From Psychrosphaera sp. F3M07 (GTDB lineage: Bacteria > Pseudomonadota > Gammaproteobacteria > Enterobacterales > Alteromonadaceae): a stretch of 64,000 nt of DNA. Below the pieces are notes generated by a model. It searched no databases, was not told the DNA's origin, and was given only the letters and a program-made list of their open reading frames with translations. Every line of letters starts with the position of its first letter. Positions within the stretch are counted from its first letter, which is position 1. Shown here piece after piece: positions 38,701 through 47,107 of the stretch. The position numbers were made by a program, and so were the translations under genes. The DNA lies in assembly GCF_018860345.1 (NCBI RefSeq), contig NZ_JAHKPJ010000021.1:367173-431172 (forward strand). The letters run 5' to 3'.

Positions 38701-39847
38701 GTGCGCGGTTTTCTATATAATCTTTCGCCAGTCTTAACCAATGACTTTGAAAACCTCCATTTTTAAGTTGGTGTACTACCTCAGCCAATTTATCAATGGT
38801 TTGGCTAATTGGGTGGTGAAGCGGTTCTGATTTAGCTTTGTAATTACTGGCATTGTTTAATGAATCTGAGCCCCATAATCCCCACTCGTCGCCCTTCTCA
38901 AATTCTGGAAACCAATTATCTGATTGAACAAACTCCGTCAACACACCAATACGTTTGTATATCTTGCCAGTCTTTTTAAGATCTGATTCAGCCAATAACT
39001 TGGAAAAGTCCGATTTTTTCCATTCTTGTTTTAAATTGATAATCAATGATTGATAATCGTTGATCAACTCATTATAACGGCTTGTATCAAGCGCTGGCGT
39101 AATATCTATGTTTTTACCTAATACCGATGCAATCGCTTTGTATAATCCTTCAGGGTTACGCCAGTTTTGTTCAAACCAACCAAACTCAACACCATCTAAT
39201 GGAACAACGTGTTTACGCCAAAAATCATATAACGCACCTTGTAAAATAGGTTTATTATCCATTTCAAATGTTTGTTCAAAACTTGAGTTAGTTTCAAATG
39301 CAAATTGCTTAATGCAACGATGGCAAAAGCCATGAATTGTAAAGATTGAAGCTTCATCTATTAACGTTATGGCATTTTGTAACCTGTGATACCCCTGCAA
39401 AACTGCTTTTTTGATATCTTGTTCATTGTGGACAATAGACGCAGGTTCATTGCCATTTTGTATTTCAGCTGGTGAAGTTAACAAACGGTGAATATACGTA
39501 TTGAGAAGTTTAACTAGATTTGAATCAAAACTATCACCAGTATTTGTCGTTTGTTGCAAGACACTTTGGTTAGGGTCACCTGTTAATTCATCCGTTAATA
39601 AAACTTGTTGAGCTTCAAGTAGTTTTTTTCTTACTCTGTCTCTGATCTCTTGCGTTGCGGCTTCTGTAAAAGTAACCACTAAGATCTGCTCAATAGATTT
39701 AGGGCTTAATGTCGTTTTTGTATCTACAAGTCCCAATAATGCGCGTAAATATAATGTGGTTATCGTGTATGTTTTACCAGTACCGGCACTGGCTTCAATA
39801 AGCGCATTCTGATCAAGTGGTAATGTAAGTGGATTTAATTTATTCAT
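35738..39847 (-). CDS. recB: RecB, exodeoxyribonuclease V beta subunit
   Basis: A 1369-residue SF1A helicase-nuclease, against 1180 in E. coli. Walker A ASAGTGKTYT is near residue 16, AFIDEFQDTDPVQYG is the Walker B region, NWRSHPKLVNAVN and LHASKGLEYPIVYLP are helicase motifs, and YYVLDYKSNYLG is the nuclease DxK motif. Extra length comes partly from Gln/Asp-rich inserts and a low-complexity tail (SQQSQTETDSATDD). It repairs double-strand breaks and degrades foreign linear DNA. It overlaps recC by 4 nt and recD by 14 nt. Confidence 0.97.
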   Translation of the reverse strand: MNKLNPLTLPLDQNALIEASAGTGKTYTITTLYLRALLGLVDTKTTLSPKSIEQILVVTFTEAATQEIRDRVRKKLLEAQQVLLTDELTGDPNQSVLQQTTNTGDSFDSNLVKLLNTYIHRLLTSPAEIQNGNEPASIVHNEQDIKKAVLQGYHRLQNAITLIDEASIFTIHGFCHRCIKQFAFETNSSFEQTFEMDNKPILQGALYDFWRKHVVPLDGVEFGWFEQNWRNPEGLYKAIASVLGKNIDITPALDTSRYNELINDYQSLIINLKQEWKKSDFSKLLAESDLKKTGKIYKRIGVLTEFVQSDNWFPEFEKGDEWGLWGSDSLNNASNYKAKSEPLHHPISQTIDKLAEVVHQLKNGGFQSHWLRLAKDYIENRAQQIKNEQQIINPDDLLTQLLNAINATSTVENVDVVEDNNLLLQAIRTKYPLAFIDEFQDTDPVQYGIFNAIYNRSQDSETTTANMILIGDPKQAIYKFRGADIFTYIKAKQDLADSQHYTLDTNWRSHPKLVNAVNQVFKQSVEGFKQKEIPFESVLAGKSDTFKLIDNGKDANQLTFCHLLPDTQAPDKVGFKQSDAEGILAKWCASQIQQTLLSATSDDPSTYIDKQGKVLPVQANDICILVRNRNQASVIKKTLAQLNIRSVFISRDNIFNTAVAKDLLRLLMAINSPFNEQKVRAACATCFFAYDIDTLFKLQHDPVLWQQHLDWFYNANQRWVYGQISSAIDTILLQADTLNKWQLLEPNEYERLITDQRHLSELIQQQSVKHAGVEKLLHWFEQQVIADDNWSDATDDQQLRLESDSSLVQIATLHASKGLEYPIVYLPFVCDFKAAKTAIYTSNQESKGLTYRVDNRTQELQQAEAERLAEDLRLLYVAMTRPIFNLVIGVYNLLDAYKRPVLDNSGLGQVLLGELATNQKPNNELIEQACNRLLQLDFNNDIEFKDCFQYQSQAEDLVVDEFNQRKSAGLSLHSKKTPVLSFSQFSGNVNDNWKMISYSSLVAGAHHSESKFVESAGYKTTDSFAQEQLNDIWVSGLSDEQNNIEPEQSNVQITSEPIMVKDRFSFPKGANAGTCLHWIMENLDFQQPVVEQVDVIESGLTRYGIELSWVSVTIDWMKDIINCNLLAGSDTKSIDENVNTPDQTPSYSLADIEKKDRLVEMEFYFNFNSLNQLIISNALQMMGLKPVHFDNFLSASANQDGLSGIVKGFIDLTVHHKDKYYVLDYKSNYLGDDLLFYNHANLEVSMSDHHYQIQALIYTLALHRWLKSRLPHYDYNVHVGGALYLFLRGMQTMNNTSTSGVYVMNIKQDVIEYLDAALEGKFEQSQSTYAEKSEPVLSQQSQTETDSATDDLSHQDVTSTVSQMGFDFD

Positions 39848-42800
39848 TTTAGATTCACCAACTCCTTGATCTGCTTAATGACTTTTTTCGTCTTTCCACT
39901 TTGGTATTGTTCTGCCATGTCTGATAATTGATTTACCGTAATACGTTCAAACTCATCGTCAAACTGCTCCAATTTAAACAAATGTTTAGAAGCGTAATCG
40001 TCACTGGCTAAATTTCTTGCACTGAGATTAAACGTATTTGGGGTTATATGTTTAGCTAAAACCGCATTTAATCCCAACTTAGAAGCGCCCTTTTGTTTTT
40101 CTGCTAACCAATCTACCGCGGGGTCTATATGCCAAGTTAACATTTGGTTTTGATTTTTATAACGAACAAACTCTGTTGCCCATAATGACAATTGTTCATT
40201 AGCATGTTCAGGCTGTAACGGTTCAAACCAGCCTATAGTGTCATCATTACCAATTAATATTGTCATAGATGCGTTAAATGCTGCACATTTACTTAAATGT
40301 ATTAACCAAGCAGATAAAGTATCAGATTTTCTAATTTTTCCGCTACGGACAAATAAGCTCACCTGTTGGTTATGAGTAATAAACGTTTCTATAGTTGATT
40401 GCACTGATATTTGTTCCAACCCCAATTTCGAAGTCAAACTGCTTGGTAGATCTAAACTGACTAAATGTTGGTGTTTAGTTAATTTCAGTTGTTCCATGTG
40501 ATCGATACTGAGTATCTCTTTTATCAGGTTGACCATATTAAGACTTTGTTTTTGGTATGAATCCAACACTTTTTCACCCCATTTTTTTGCAGGGTAATTT
40601 CCAGAGCGTAAATACTTTTGGTTTAACTGTTTATTGGTTTTCTGTGTTGTGACGTTTTGATCGTCGGCTAATGGATTGTTAAATAAAAATAAGTCTAATA
40701 ACGCCGATTGATTTTTATATTTCTGTAATCCGTCATGCTGGAATACTTCATGATCTGATAAAACATCGTTGTTTAGATCCAGTTTGATATCTAATACACG
40801 ACGATAAAAATACTTAATTGGATGCGTCCAAAACTCAATCAATTCGCTAAGATCAATTTGATCCTTTTGTAATTTGATAGGATCAAACTGCTCGATATTT
40901 TGATCCTGCTGATCCAAATTAGGATCTTGATTGTTATTGGAATGATCGTGTTCACTTGACCTATGGACAAAGTGGTCACTTACTGCACTATTACTTTGTA
41001 CAGAATTTTGTGTCTTACAAACTTGATACCAACGTTCAGAGTAGGATTTATAAAGGCTTAAGCCGCCTTCATTTAAAAAATAGCCCGAATTAAATGGTTG
41101 CAGTTTATGTTTGATCACGACGCGATCAAAGATTGATTCTTTCTCATTAGGATTGTCGACAATAAAAGACTGTTGCATATAATCGATCAATTCCGACAAA
41201 ATAACCGAAGGCATTAACTCTTTATTATTTTTAGCTGATTGGCCAATAAAACTTAAATGCAGTTTTTCTCTAGCAGAGCTGATGGCTTCTAAAAATAAAT
41301 AACGTTCGTCTAATTTACGCGAGCGGTCCCCTTTTCTAGCAGAATTTAATCCCACCAGATCAAAACTAATTGGGTCAACATGACGGGGATAATCACCATC
41401 ATTTAACCCTAAAATACAGATAACTTTAAATGGCACTGAACGCATTGGCATTAAAGTACAAAAATTCATACGTCCTGCCAAAAATCTTTGAGCTACCCCA
41501 CTCTCACTTAAATGCTGTGCAAAAAAATGATGAATTAAATGGTAATTAATACCACCAGTATAATCACGGTCATCCAAATAAACGTGTAACTGCGCGATTG
41601 AATTTCGTATCTTTTGAATGGTGATCACATCAATTTTGTTTTGATATTCCGTTTGTTGTTCATTTTCACCTAAAGTAAATAAGTGCGTAACAAACTGTTC
41701 TAATAACTCACACCACTGCTCAATTGTTTTATCACCATTTAAGATCTGCTCTAATTCAACTAAGAAACTAAAGTAGTTTAATAATTTACCCAATATGGCT
41801 TGGTTAAGCCCTTCAATTTTTTCATAGGCTAAAATGTTGTTCCATAAACCTTCTTCACCTAACGACACCCCCAACACCATACGTTTTAATCCATATACCC
41901 AGGTATTAAGGTCGATTTCTGGTAATTGCCACTTGGCTTTATGTTTAGCGTCAATTGCCCATTTAATTTGACTCTGTTCAATCCATTGTTTTAATAAATT
42001 AATGTCGGACAAACTTAAATTAAACGTGGACATTACCGCAGGCACTTCTAAATGATCTAATAACTCTGATACTGTAAAACGAGAAGATGGCAGCAGTAAT
42101 AAGTCGATAAATGTGTTTAATAATGGATTTTCTTCCAAACCGCCTCGGTCAGAAATCGTGAATGGGATAGTTTGATTATGGCTTGAGTTGTTTCCACTAG
42201 TTATAGCGCTAGACTCAGATTTAAAGATAGATTCAATAAAGGGTGCATATTGATTCACGTCCGGCACCATAACCAAAATATCTTTAGGTAATAAAGTGGG
42301 ATCTTGTTCAAACCAACCTAATAACTGGTCTTTTAGTACCTCAAGTTCACGAATTCGACTGTGGCAGTTATGCACTAATATAGAGTCATCGTCATTGGTT
42401 AATAAGACTTTACCGTGATCAGAGTTGATTTGTTTAGGCGTCAACGGAGTTTGTTCACCCCGATATTGTAAATTTAGTATGTCGTTTTGAATTTTTTCTA
42501 AACTTGAAAATGAATCTAACTCTGCGCTAGGTTCAATAAAGACATCGGTGATATTAATATTGGCGTTTGTTAACACGTCCAGATAATCACGCCCAACTTT
42601 GCCCCAACTTGCCAATAACGGATTACCCGTCACAAAGTAATCCTCTTTATGATTAACATTAAGCTCAGCAATTTGTTTTTGATTACTGTCTAATCGCGCA
42701 ATGGTTTTATCACTTAATATATCGCCCCAATATTGGCTACACGGATTTAACCATAAAATCTGTACGTCGATATGTTGAGATAACGCTTCCAATACTTCTA

Positions 42801-43602
42801 ACTGATGAGTCGGTAAAGTAGAAATACCAAATATAAATAAACGGTCAAGAGACGTTGGCAATGCGACTTTTAATTCTTCAGTACTGATAGTAGATAATTT
42901 ATCTAACAATAACTTATGCATACTGGCACGGTGCAATGGGCTTTGGTTTTGTTGATCCGTGAAAGTCACTAATGCTTGCCATAAAATGCACTGCCATTGT
43001 TGCCCTTTAATATCATCACCTTTGACAATATCTTCTTTAGGCAAATCTAAATGGCCTTGTTGCCAGTGTTCTAACCACTCGGGTCTATACATTAAATAGT
43101 TATCAAATACGTCTGCTATTTTTTCAGCTAATTGGAATAACCTGAGTTGTTCATAACTACCGATCTGTTCTGACGATGATTTTCCATTTTGGTTTGCAAA
43201 ATGATTTTCGTTGGAATGGTGATCTATACATTCAACAGCAATGGGTTTGTCATTGTTTAGATAATCGGCTATGGACTTGAATTCAGGTTTGTTTAAATGC
43301 TCTGGTAATAATTGATATAACTTCCACGTCATTCGGTCTTTATTAAATGGACTTTGTGCAGGAACATCAGGCAATAAGTTTTGATATAGACGCCAAATAA
43401 AACTACTTGGTAACGGAAAGTCTATATTAGCCGCTATGCCATTGGCCTCAGCTATTTGCAGTTTTAACCATTGAGACATACCAGGACTGTGCACCAAGAT
43501 AGTTTCTGGAGTTAGTGCATTATCACTGATTGGGAATTTAATTTGAGTCGACAAAAGCGTAACTAAAGCTTCGAGTCTATTAGATTGATATAGGTTTAAC
43601 AT
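39844..43602 (-). CDS. recC: RecC, exodeoxyribonuclease V gamma subunit
   Basis: A 1252-residue subunit (1122 in E. coli) that recognises Chi and splits the strands. It begins MLNLYQSNRLEALVTLL and shows the family blocks ILVHSPGMSQWLKL, RLFIFGISTLPTHQLEVL, ILVMVPDVNQYAPFIE and LNDGDYPR. An insert of about 40 residues near position 900 is rich in His, Asn and Gln (SSEHDHSNNNQDPNLDQQDQ) and is probably a disordered loop. First gene of recC-recB-recD. Chi sequence of this organism cannot be read from the protein. Confidence 0.96.
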   Translation of the reverse strand: MLNLYQSNRLEALVTLLSTQIKFPISDNALTPETILVHSPGMSQWLKLQIAEANGIAANIDFPLPSSFIWRLYQNLLPDVPAQSPFNKDRMTWKLYQLLPEHLNKPEFKSIADYLNNDKPIAVECIDHHSNENHFANQNGKSSSEQIGSYEQLRLFQLAEKIADVFDNYLMYRPEWLEHWQQGHLDLPKEDIVKGDDIKGQQWQCILWQALVTFTDQQNQSPLHRASMHKLLLDKLSTISTEELKVALPTSLDRLFIFGISTLPTHQLEVLEALSQHIDVQILWLNPCSQYWGDILSDKTIARLDSNQKQIAELNVNHKEDYFVTGNPLLASWGKVGRDYLDVLTNANINITDVFIEPSAELDSFSSLEKIQNDILNLQYRGEQTPLTPKQINSDHGKVLLTNDDDSILVHNCHSRIRELEVLKDQLLGWFEQDPTLLPKDILVMVPDVNQYAPFIESIFKSESSAITSGNNSSHNQTIPFTISDRGGLEENPLLNTFIDLLLLPSSRFTVSELLDHLEVPAVMSTFNLSLSDINLLKQWIEQSQIKWAIDAKHKAKWQLPEIDLNTWVYGLKRMVLGVSLGEEGLWNNILAYEKIEGLNQAILGKLLNYFSFLVELEQILNGDKTIEQWCELLEQFVTHLFTLGENEQQTEYQNKIDVITIQKIRNSIAQLHVYLDDRDYTGGINYHLIHHFFAQHLSESGVAQRFLAGRMNFCTLMPMRSVPFKVICILGLNDGDYPRHVDPISFDLVGLNSARKGDRSRKLDERYLFLEAISSAREKLHLSFIGQSAKNNKELMPSVILSELIDYMQQSFIVDNPNEKESIFDRVVIKHKLQPFNSGYFLNEGGLSLYKSYSERWYQVCKTQNSVQSNSAVSDHFVHRSSEHDHSNNNQDPNLDQQDQNIEQFDPIKLQKDQIDLSELIEFWTHPIKYFYRRVLDIKLDLNNDVLSDHEVFQHDGLQKYKNQSALLDLFLFNNPLADDQNVTTQKTNKQLNQKYLRSGNYPAKKWGEKVLDSYQKQSLNMVNLIKEILSIDHMEQLKLTKHQHLVSLDLPSSLTSKLGLEQISVQSTIETFITHNQQVSLFVRSGKIRKSDTLSAWLIHLSKCAAFNASMTILIGNDDTIGWFEPLQPEHANEQLSLWATEFVRYKNQNQMLTWHIDPAVDWLAEKQKGASKLGLNAVLAKHITPNTFNLSARNLASDDYASKHLFKLEQFDDEFERITVNQLSDMAEQYQSGKTKKVIKQIKELVNLK

Positions 43603-43761
43603 TGGATGCTAAAAATTCCATTTGTTAGTGCTGTTTTCTATAGTAAGGGATCTTTAATCTATAAGGGAGTATTTAAAGGAATTAATTAGTCAACGACATA
43701 TAAATTGTTTAACTCATTCTTGCTAATTATAAAGGGAATGCACCTATACATTGGCAATAAA

Positions 43762-43796
43762 AAAGGACAATTGTTGTGCAATTGTCCTTTATTAAA
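43762..43796 (-). terminator. Terminator after lipoprotein gene
   Basis: A perfect 12-bp stem AAAGGACAATTG (43762-43773) and CAATTGTCCTTT (43779-43790). On the minus strand it is followed by TTTTTATT. It lies 29 bp past the stop of the lipoprotein gene and also blocks read-through toward recC. Confidence 0.88.
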
Positions 43797-43818
43797 ATGA
43801 TTTATGACTGCTGTGATA

Positions 43819-44277
43819 TTAAACAGTACCCGACTTACACTGCTCAATGCGTATTTTATTATCGACTACTTTCGGTATTTTCAGTTCTGTTGTTACAACT
43901 TCTGAAACCACTTTAGCAGTATCTGTTTCTTCTATCCAAATAGCAGCTTTGTTATCAGTCACTTGTCTTTTTAATGCGTAACGTTGACCTGCATCTAACG
44001 TTACATCAAAATTAACATAACCTTCACCACCGATATCAAATTGAGCTTTAACCCAAAGATTATGACGCCCCGCCATCAATTCTCTTGATTCAGAATAATC
44101 TGACTGTCTGTTTCGGTAACACGCTAAATAAACGTATTCTTTTGGTGTAGATATATCTTGTCGGTAGTTCTCAATTACAAAGTGGTTATCTTTAACTTTT
44201 TTCTCAAAAGGAAAAACACCACAACCGAAAACCAAAGAACTTAACGCAACGACAGTAACTAATTTAACTATTTTCAT
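43819..44277 (-). CDS. Lipoprotein of unknown function
   Basis: A 152-residue lipoprotein: signal MKIVKLVTVVALSSL with lipobox VFGC (Cys19). The mature part looks beta-rich, with VYLACYRNRQ and ELMAGRHNLWVKAQF, and ends with a conserved-looking Cys (RIEQCKSGTV). The AGRHNLWVKAQFDIGGEGYV stretch resembles periplasmic proteins that start with a PEGA-like fold. Function unknown; own terminator, so monocistronic. Confidence 0.8.
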   Translation of the reverse strand: MKIVKLVTVVALSSLVFGCGVFPFEKKVKDNHFVIENYRQDISTPKEYVYLACYRNRQSDYSESRELMAGRHNLWVKAQFDIGGEGYVNFDVTLDAGQRYALKRQVTDNKAAIWIEETDTAKVVSEVVTTELKIPKVVDNKIRIEQCKSGTV

Positions 44278-44453
44278 ACAATATATTCCTTTATTAGACC
44301 AAATTTACGATAGCCATGATTTAATAAAAAAGCAAATTATCTAATAAAATTAATAAGTAACAATTTGTTATTGATTGTAATTGTAAACTGAATAATTAGT
44401 TTTTAACATTTATTTAAGATTATCCCCTTTGCCTGCGACTCTTATTTAAGAGC

Positions 44454-45671
44454 CTATATTGCAGTTACTAATTTGCTTTTTTTCTTTGCTCTTAATATCA
44501 AAACAATGGAGAGCAAAGCACAAACAAAAAAGCCAACAGTCAGCGGTATAGCAGATTCATTATATAAATATCCGATAACACCACCGATAAATACGGAGAT
44601 TAACGTTTGTATGGAACTTATCACCGAATTAGCTACGCCAGCAATATGGCCTAAAGGTTGAACAGCTAATGAGTTTAAATTGCCAAATAAAAGGCCAAAA
44701 AAGAAAAAGCTAATGGATAAATACATCATCAACATGAATATCGTTGGTTCATTTTGTAAAACAAAACAGTATATTAGAAATAAACTACTGCTTATTAACA
44801 AACCTAGTAACGCTGTTAAACATAAGTTAACCATTTTATAACGCATTACTAATTTAGAATTACTAAATGACGACAATCCAAGCGCTAGGGCTAATACACC
44901 AAAATACAGAGCAAACTGCTCCCCTAATTTATAATGGATTTGCAATAATTGCTGTGACGTACTTAAGTAGCCAATAAAAGATCCAAATATTACGCCACTG
45001 GCTAACATGTAATTGCGGCTAACTTTATTGGTTAATGTTTCCTTTATACCGTTAAAAATCGCGGTTAACGTAAAAGGTAAACGTTTATCAAGGTCTAATG
45101 TTTCTTCTTGCCTGAAGTGCAACCACAATAAAGATGACATACTAAACAACAATACAAATCCAAAAATTGCACGCCAATCTCCAATCCATAATATGCCTTG
45201 ACCGACCGAAGGAGCCAACGCCGGTACAATTATGAAAGACATAACAATTAACGACATAACTCGACCCATTTCTGGACCTTCAAATTTATCCCTGATCATT
45301 GCTAAACTCACAACTCTGCAAGCGGCCGCGCCAAAGCCTTGTATTACACGACCAATGATCATCATATTAAAATCAACGGCAAACAAAGAAATAAGATCGC
45401 CAATAATAAAAATACTGACACCTAAGTAGATTGAATTTTTCCTACCAAAAGAATCAGATATAGGCCCGTATATCATCAGCCCAAATGCCATGCCAAAAAA
45501 TACCGAAGATAACACTAATTGAGTGTCATTTTCATTGGCGACTTTCAGGTCAGTACCTAGTTGAGATAGCGCGGGTAAAACCGCATCAATGGTTAACGCC
45601 ACTAAAGACATTAATAAGGCCATTAAACAGATAAATTCAAAATTGCTAATAGCTTTAGCTTGAGATTTCAT
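44454..45671 (-). CDS. Bcr/CflA family multidrug efflux transporter (MFS)
   Basis: A 405-residue transporter with twelve membrane helices. The N-terminal LVALTIDAVLPALSQLGTDL and GPISDSFGRKNSIYLG between helices 2 and 3 are the marks of the drug:proton antiporter DHA1 Bcr/CflA group, with GRVIQGFGAAACRVVSLAMI after it. It would export drugs such as bicyclomycin or chloramphenicol, or endogenous compounds. The specific substrate is unknown. Stand-alone gene. Confidence 0.92.
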   Translation of the reverse strand: MKSQAKAISNFEFICLMALLMSLVALTIDAVLPALSQLGTDLKVANENDTQLVLSSVFFGMAFGLMIYGPISDSFGRKNSIYLGVSIFIIGDLISLFAVDFNMMIIGRVIQGFGAAACRVVSLAMIRDKFEGPEMGRVMSLIVMSFIIVPALAPSVGQGILWIGDWRAIFGFVLLFSMSSLLWLHFRQEETLDLDKRLPFTLTAIFNGIKETLTNKVSRNYMLASGVIFGSFIGYLSTSQQLLQIHYKLGEQFALYFGVLALALGLSSFSNSKLVMRYKMVNLCLTALLGLLISSSLFLIYCFVLQNEPTIFMLMMYLSISFFFFGLLFGNLNSLAVQPLGHIAGVANSVISSIQTLISVFIGGVIGYLYNESAIPLTVGFFVCALLSIVLILRAKKKSKLVTAI

Positions 45672-45874
45672 TTTTATTCTTAATGTTAATAAATAAACGG
45701 GGTTAATTGGTTTTATTCACGTTGAATGTGGGACAAACTGGGAATATAACTTAGTAGGATTTTATCATAGGAACACGTTTATAAGTATGCGCTTTTATGA
45801 ACTAAGGTGACATTAATCAACTGTACCTCATTAAATAACATATTCACTAAATATAAGAAATGACCAAGCTCTGT

Positions 45875-46261
45875 TTAACTGCACTGATATAGCTCTAACG
45901 GCAAGCCATCTGGATCGTTAAAAAAGGTGAACTTTTTATCGGTAAATTCATCCACTCGAACCGGCTCGACCTCAATCCCATTATCTAACAGGTATTGTCG
46001 AACCTCTTCCACTGAATCAACACAAAATGCTAGGTGTCTCAAACCTAGCGCTTCTGGATAACTGGGTCTGGGAGGTGAATTGGTAAAAGAGAACAATTCA
46101 ATTTGACCACCTTTGGGCAATTTTAAGTCAAGTTTAAATGAATCTCTATCCGCTCTATAGTTTTCAGCGATTATTTCAAGTTGTAACACTTCAGTATAAA
46201 AATGTTTTGAAACTGGGTAATCAGAACATATTATCGCGGCATGATGAATAGATTTAAACAA
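45875..46261 (-). CDS. VOC family protein, GloA2 / YaeR-like
   Basis: A 128-residue glyoxalase-fold protein. IHHAAIICSDYPVSKHFYTE at the N-terminus has the first metal-ligand His, RHLAFCVDSVEEVRQYL the second, and FFNDPDGLPLELYQ the last Glu. This matches the YaeR/SMU1112c branch. The enzyme activity of this branch is not firmly known. It lies 48 bp after the 2OG-oxygenase gene on the same strand. Confidence 0.9.
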   Translation of the reverse strand: MFKSIHHAAIICSDYPVSKHFYTEVLQLEIIAENYRADRDSFKLDLKLPKGGQIELFSFTNSPPRPSYPEALGLRHLAFCVDSVEEVRQYLLDNGIEVEPVRVDEFTDKKFTFFNDPDGLPLELYQCS

Positions 46262-46308
46262 TGTTTAACCTTAATTTATTTTGGTTATTAACCTAGTTAT
46301 ATTATGAG

Positions 46309-46983
46309 TTATAACGGTGGATCAATCTTATCCGCTATAGAGGTATTAACTCGAAACCAACCAGCAATAGAATAACGATCACGGTTCGCTTTTAATACTT
46401 CATGAGGGAATTCTTCACTTAAAAAAGCGACGATGGTTCCCATCAAAGGGATCACTTTAGTGCCCTCTTTGTCTTTATCATCCTTGTATATGACTAACTC
46501 ACCACCATCTGTACTTACCCAACCAGAATTGAAATAAGCAACAATGGATAATACTCGGTTTGCCTCACCTCTAAATGCATCATAATGGCGTTTATAATAG
46601 TTACCTGGACCATAATGAGCAAAATGGCTTTCAAATGAAAATAAGCCTAAAAATAAACGTCGATTTAGATAACTTTGTAATTGCGCATTCCAATCTAACC
46701 ATTGTTTGCCCGCATTACTTTCACCTGTTATCCAACAAATCTCATCGGTACGAACAAACTCATTTTTTAAATATTCGCCACCTCGACCAATACCTGCATC
46801 TTTGAATTTTTCAGTTTCCATGGTTTGCTGGTGGATATACAAAGCATTTGTTAATTCTACCGGTAAGGCGCCAGGACGAATACTGTAACCTTGTTGTTCA
46901 ATATCTTGTGCTATTAAGTTAAATAAACCGTCATCACTCGTACTGTTACCATCAAAAGATGAGATCTTTTTTATCGCGACCAA
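46309..46983 (-). CDS. 2-oxoglutarate/Fe(II)-dependent oxygenase
   Basis: A 224-residue dioxygenase of the prolyl-4-hydroxylase-like group. HYDAF supplies the first His and Asp iron ligands, EFPHEVL the second His, and DRYSIAGWFR the 2-oxoglutarate-binding Arg. NSGWVSTDGGELVIYKDDKD is a typical strand pair. It probably hydroxylates a protein or small metabolite; target unknown. The start codon is TTG at 46983 with AGAG 8 nt upstream, and no nearby ATG gives a full domain. Confidence 0.88.
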   Translation of the reverse strand: MVAIKKISSFDGNSTSDDGLFNLIAQDIEQQGYSIRPGALPVELTNALYIHQQTMETEKFKDAGIGRGGEYLKNEFVRTDEICWITGESNAGKQWLDWNAQLQSYLNRRLFLGLFSFESHFAHYGPGNYYKRHYDAFRGEANRVLSIVAYFNSGWVSTDGGELVIYKDDKDKEGTKVIPLMGTIVAFLSEEFPHEVLKANRDRYSIAGWFRVNTSIADKIDPPL

Positions 46984-47023
46984 GTTATTTTCTCTTTATA
47001 TAAAGTAGACAATTGTTATCTTA

Positions 47024-47051
47024 TTTTAAGTGATGCGCATCATACTTAAAA
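47024..47051. repeat. Palindromic element between diguanylate cyclase and oxygenase genes
   Basis: TTTTAAGT (47024-47031) and ACTTAAAA (47044-47051) flank the 12-bp palindrome TGATGCGCATCA (47031-47042). It may be a hairpin ending the cyclase transcript or an operator in front of the oxygenase gene (start at 46983). Neither strand has a clean T run right after it beyond the arm itself. Confidence 0.6.
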
Positions 47052-47107
47052 AATTGAAAAGGACACGCTTTTTTATATACTTTAACAACATAAAAAACGG
47101 CTATCGT

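Noticed and set aside
44438-44453. Terminator hairpin CTCTTATTTAAGAG after the MFS gene
   Set aside because: A short self-complementary stretch exists, but it has almost no loop and no T run on the minus strand.
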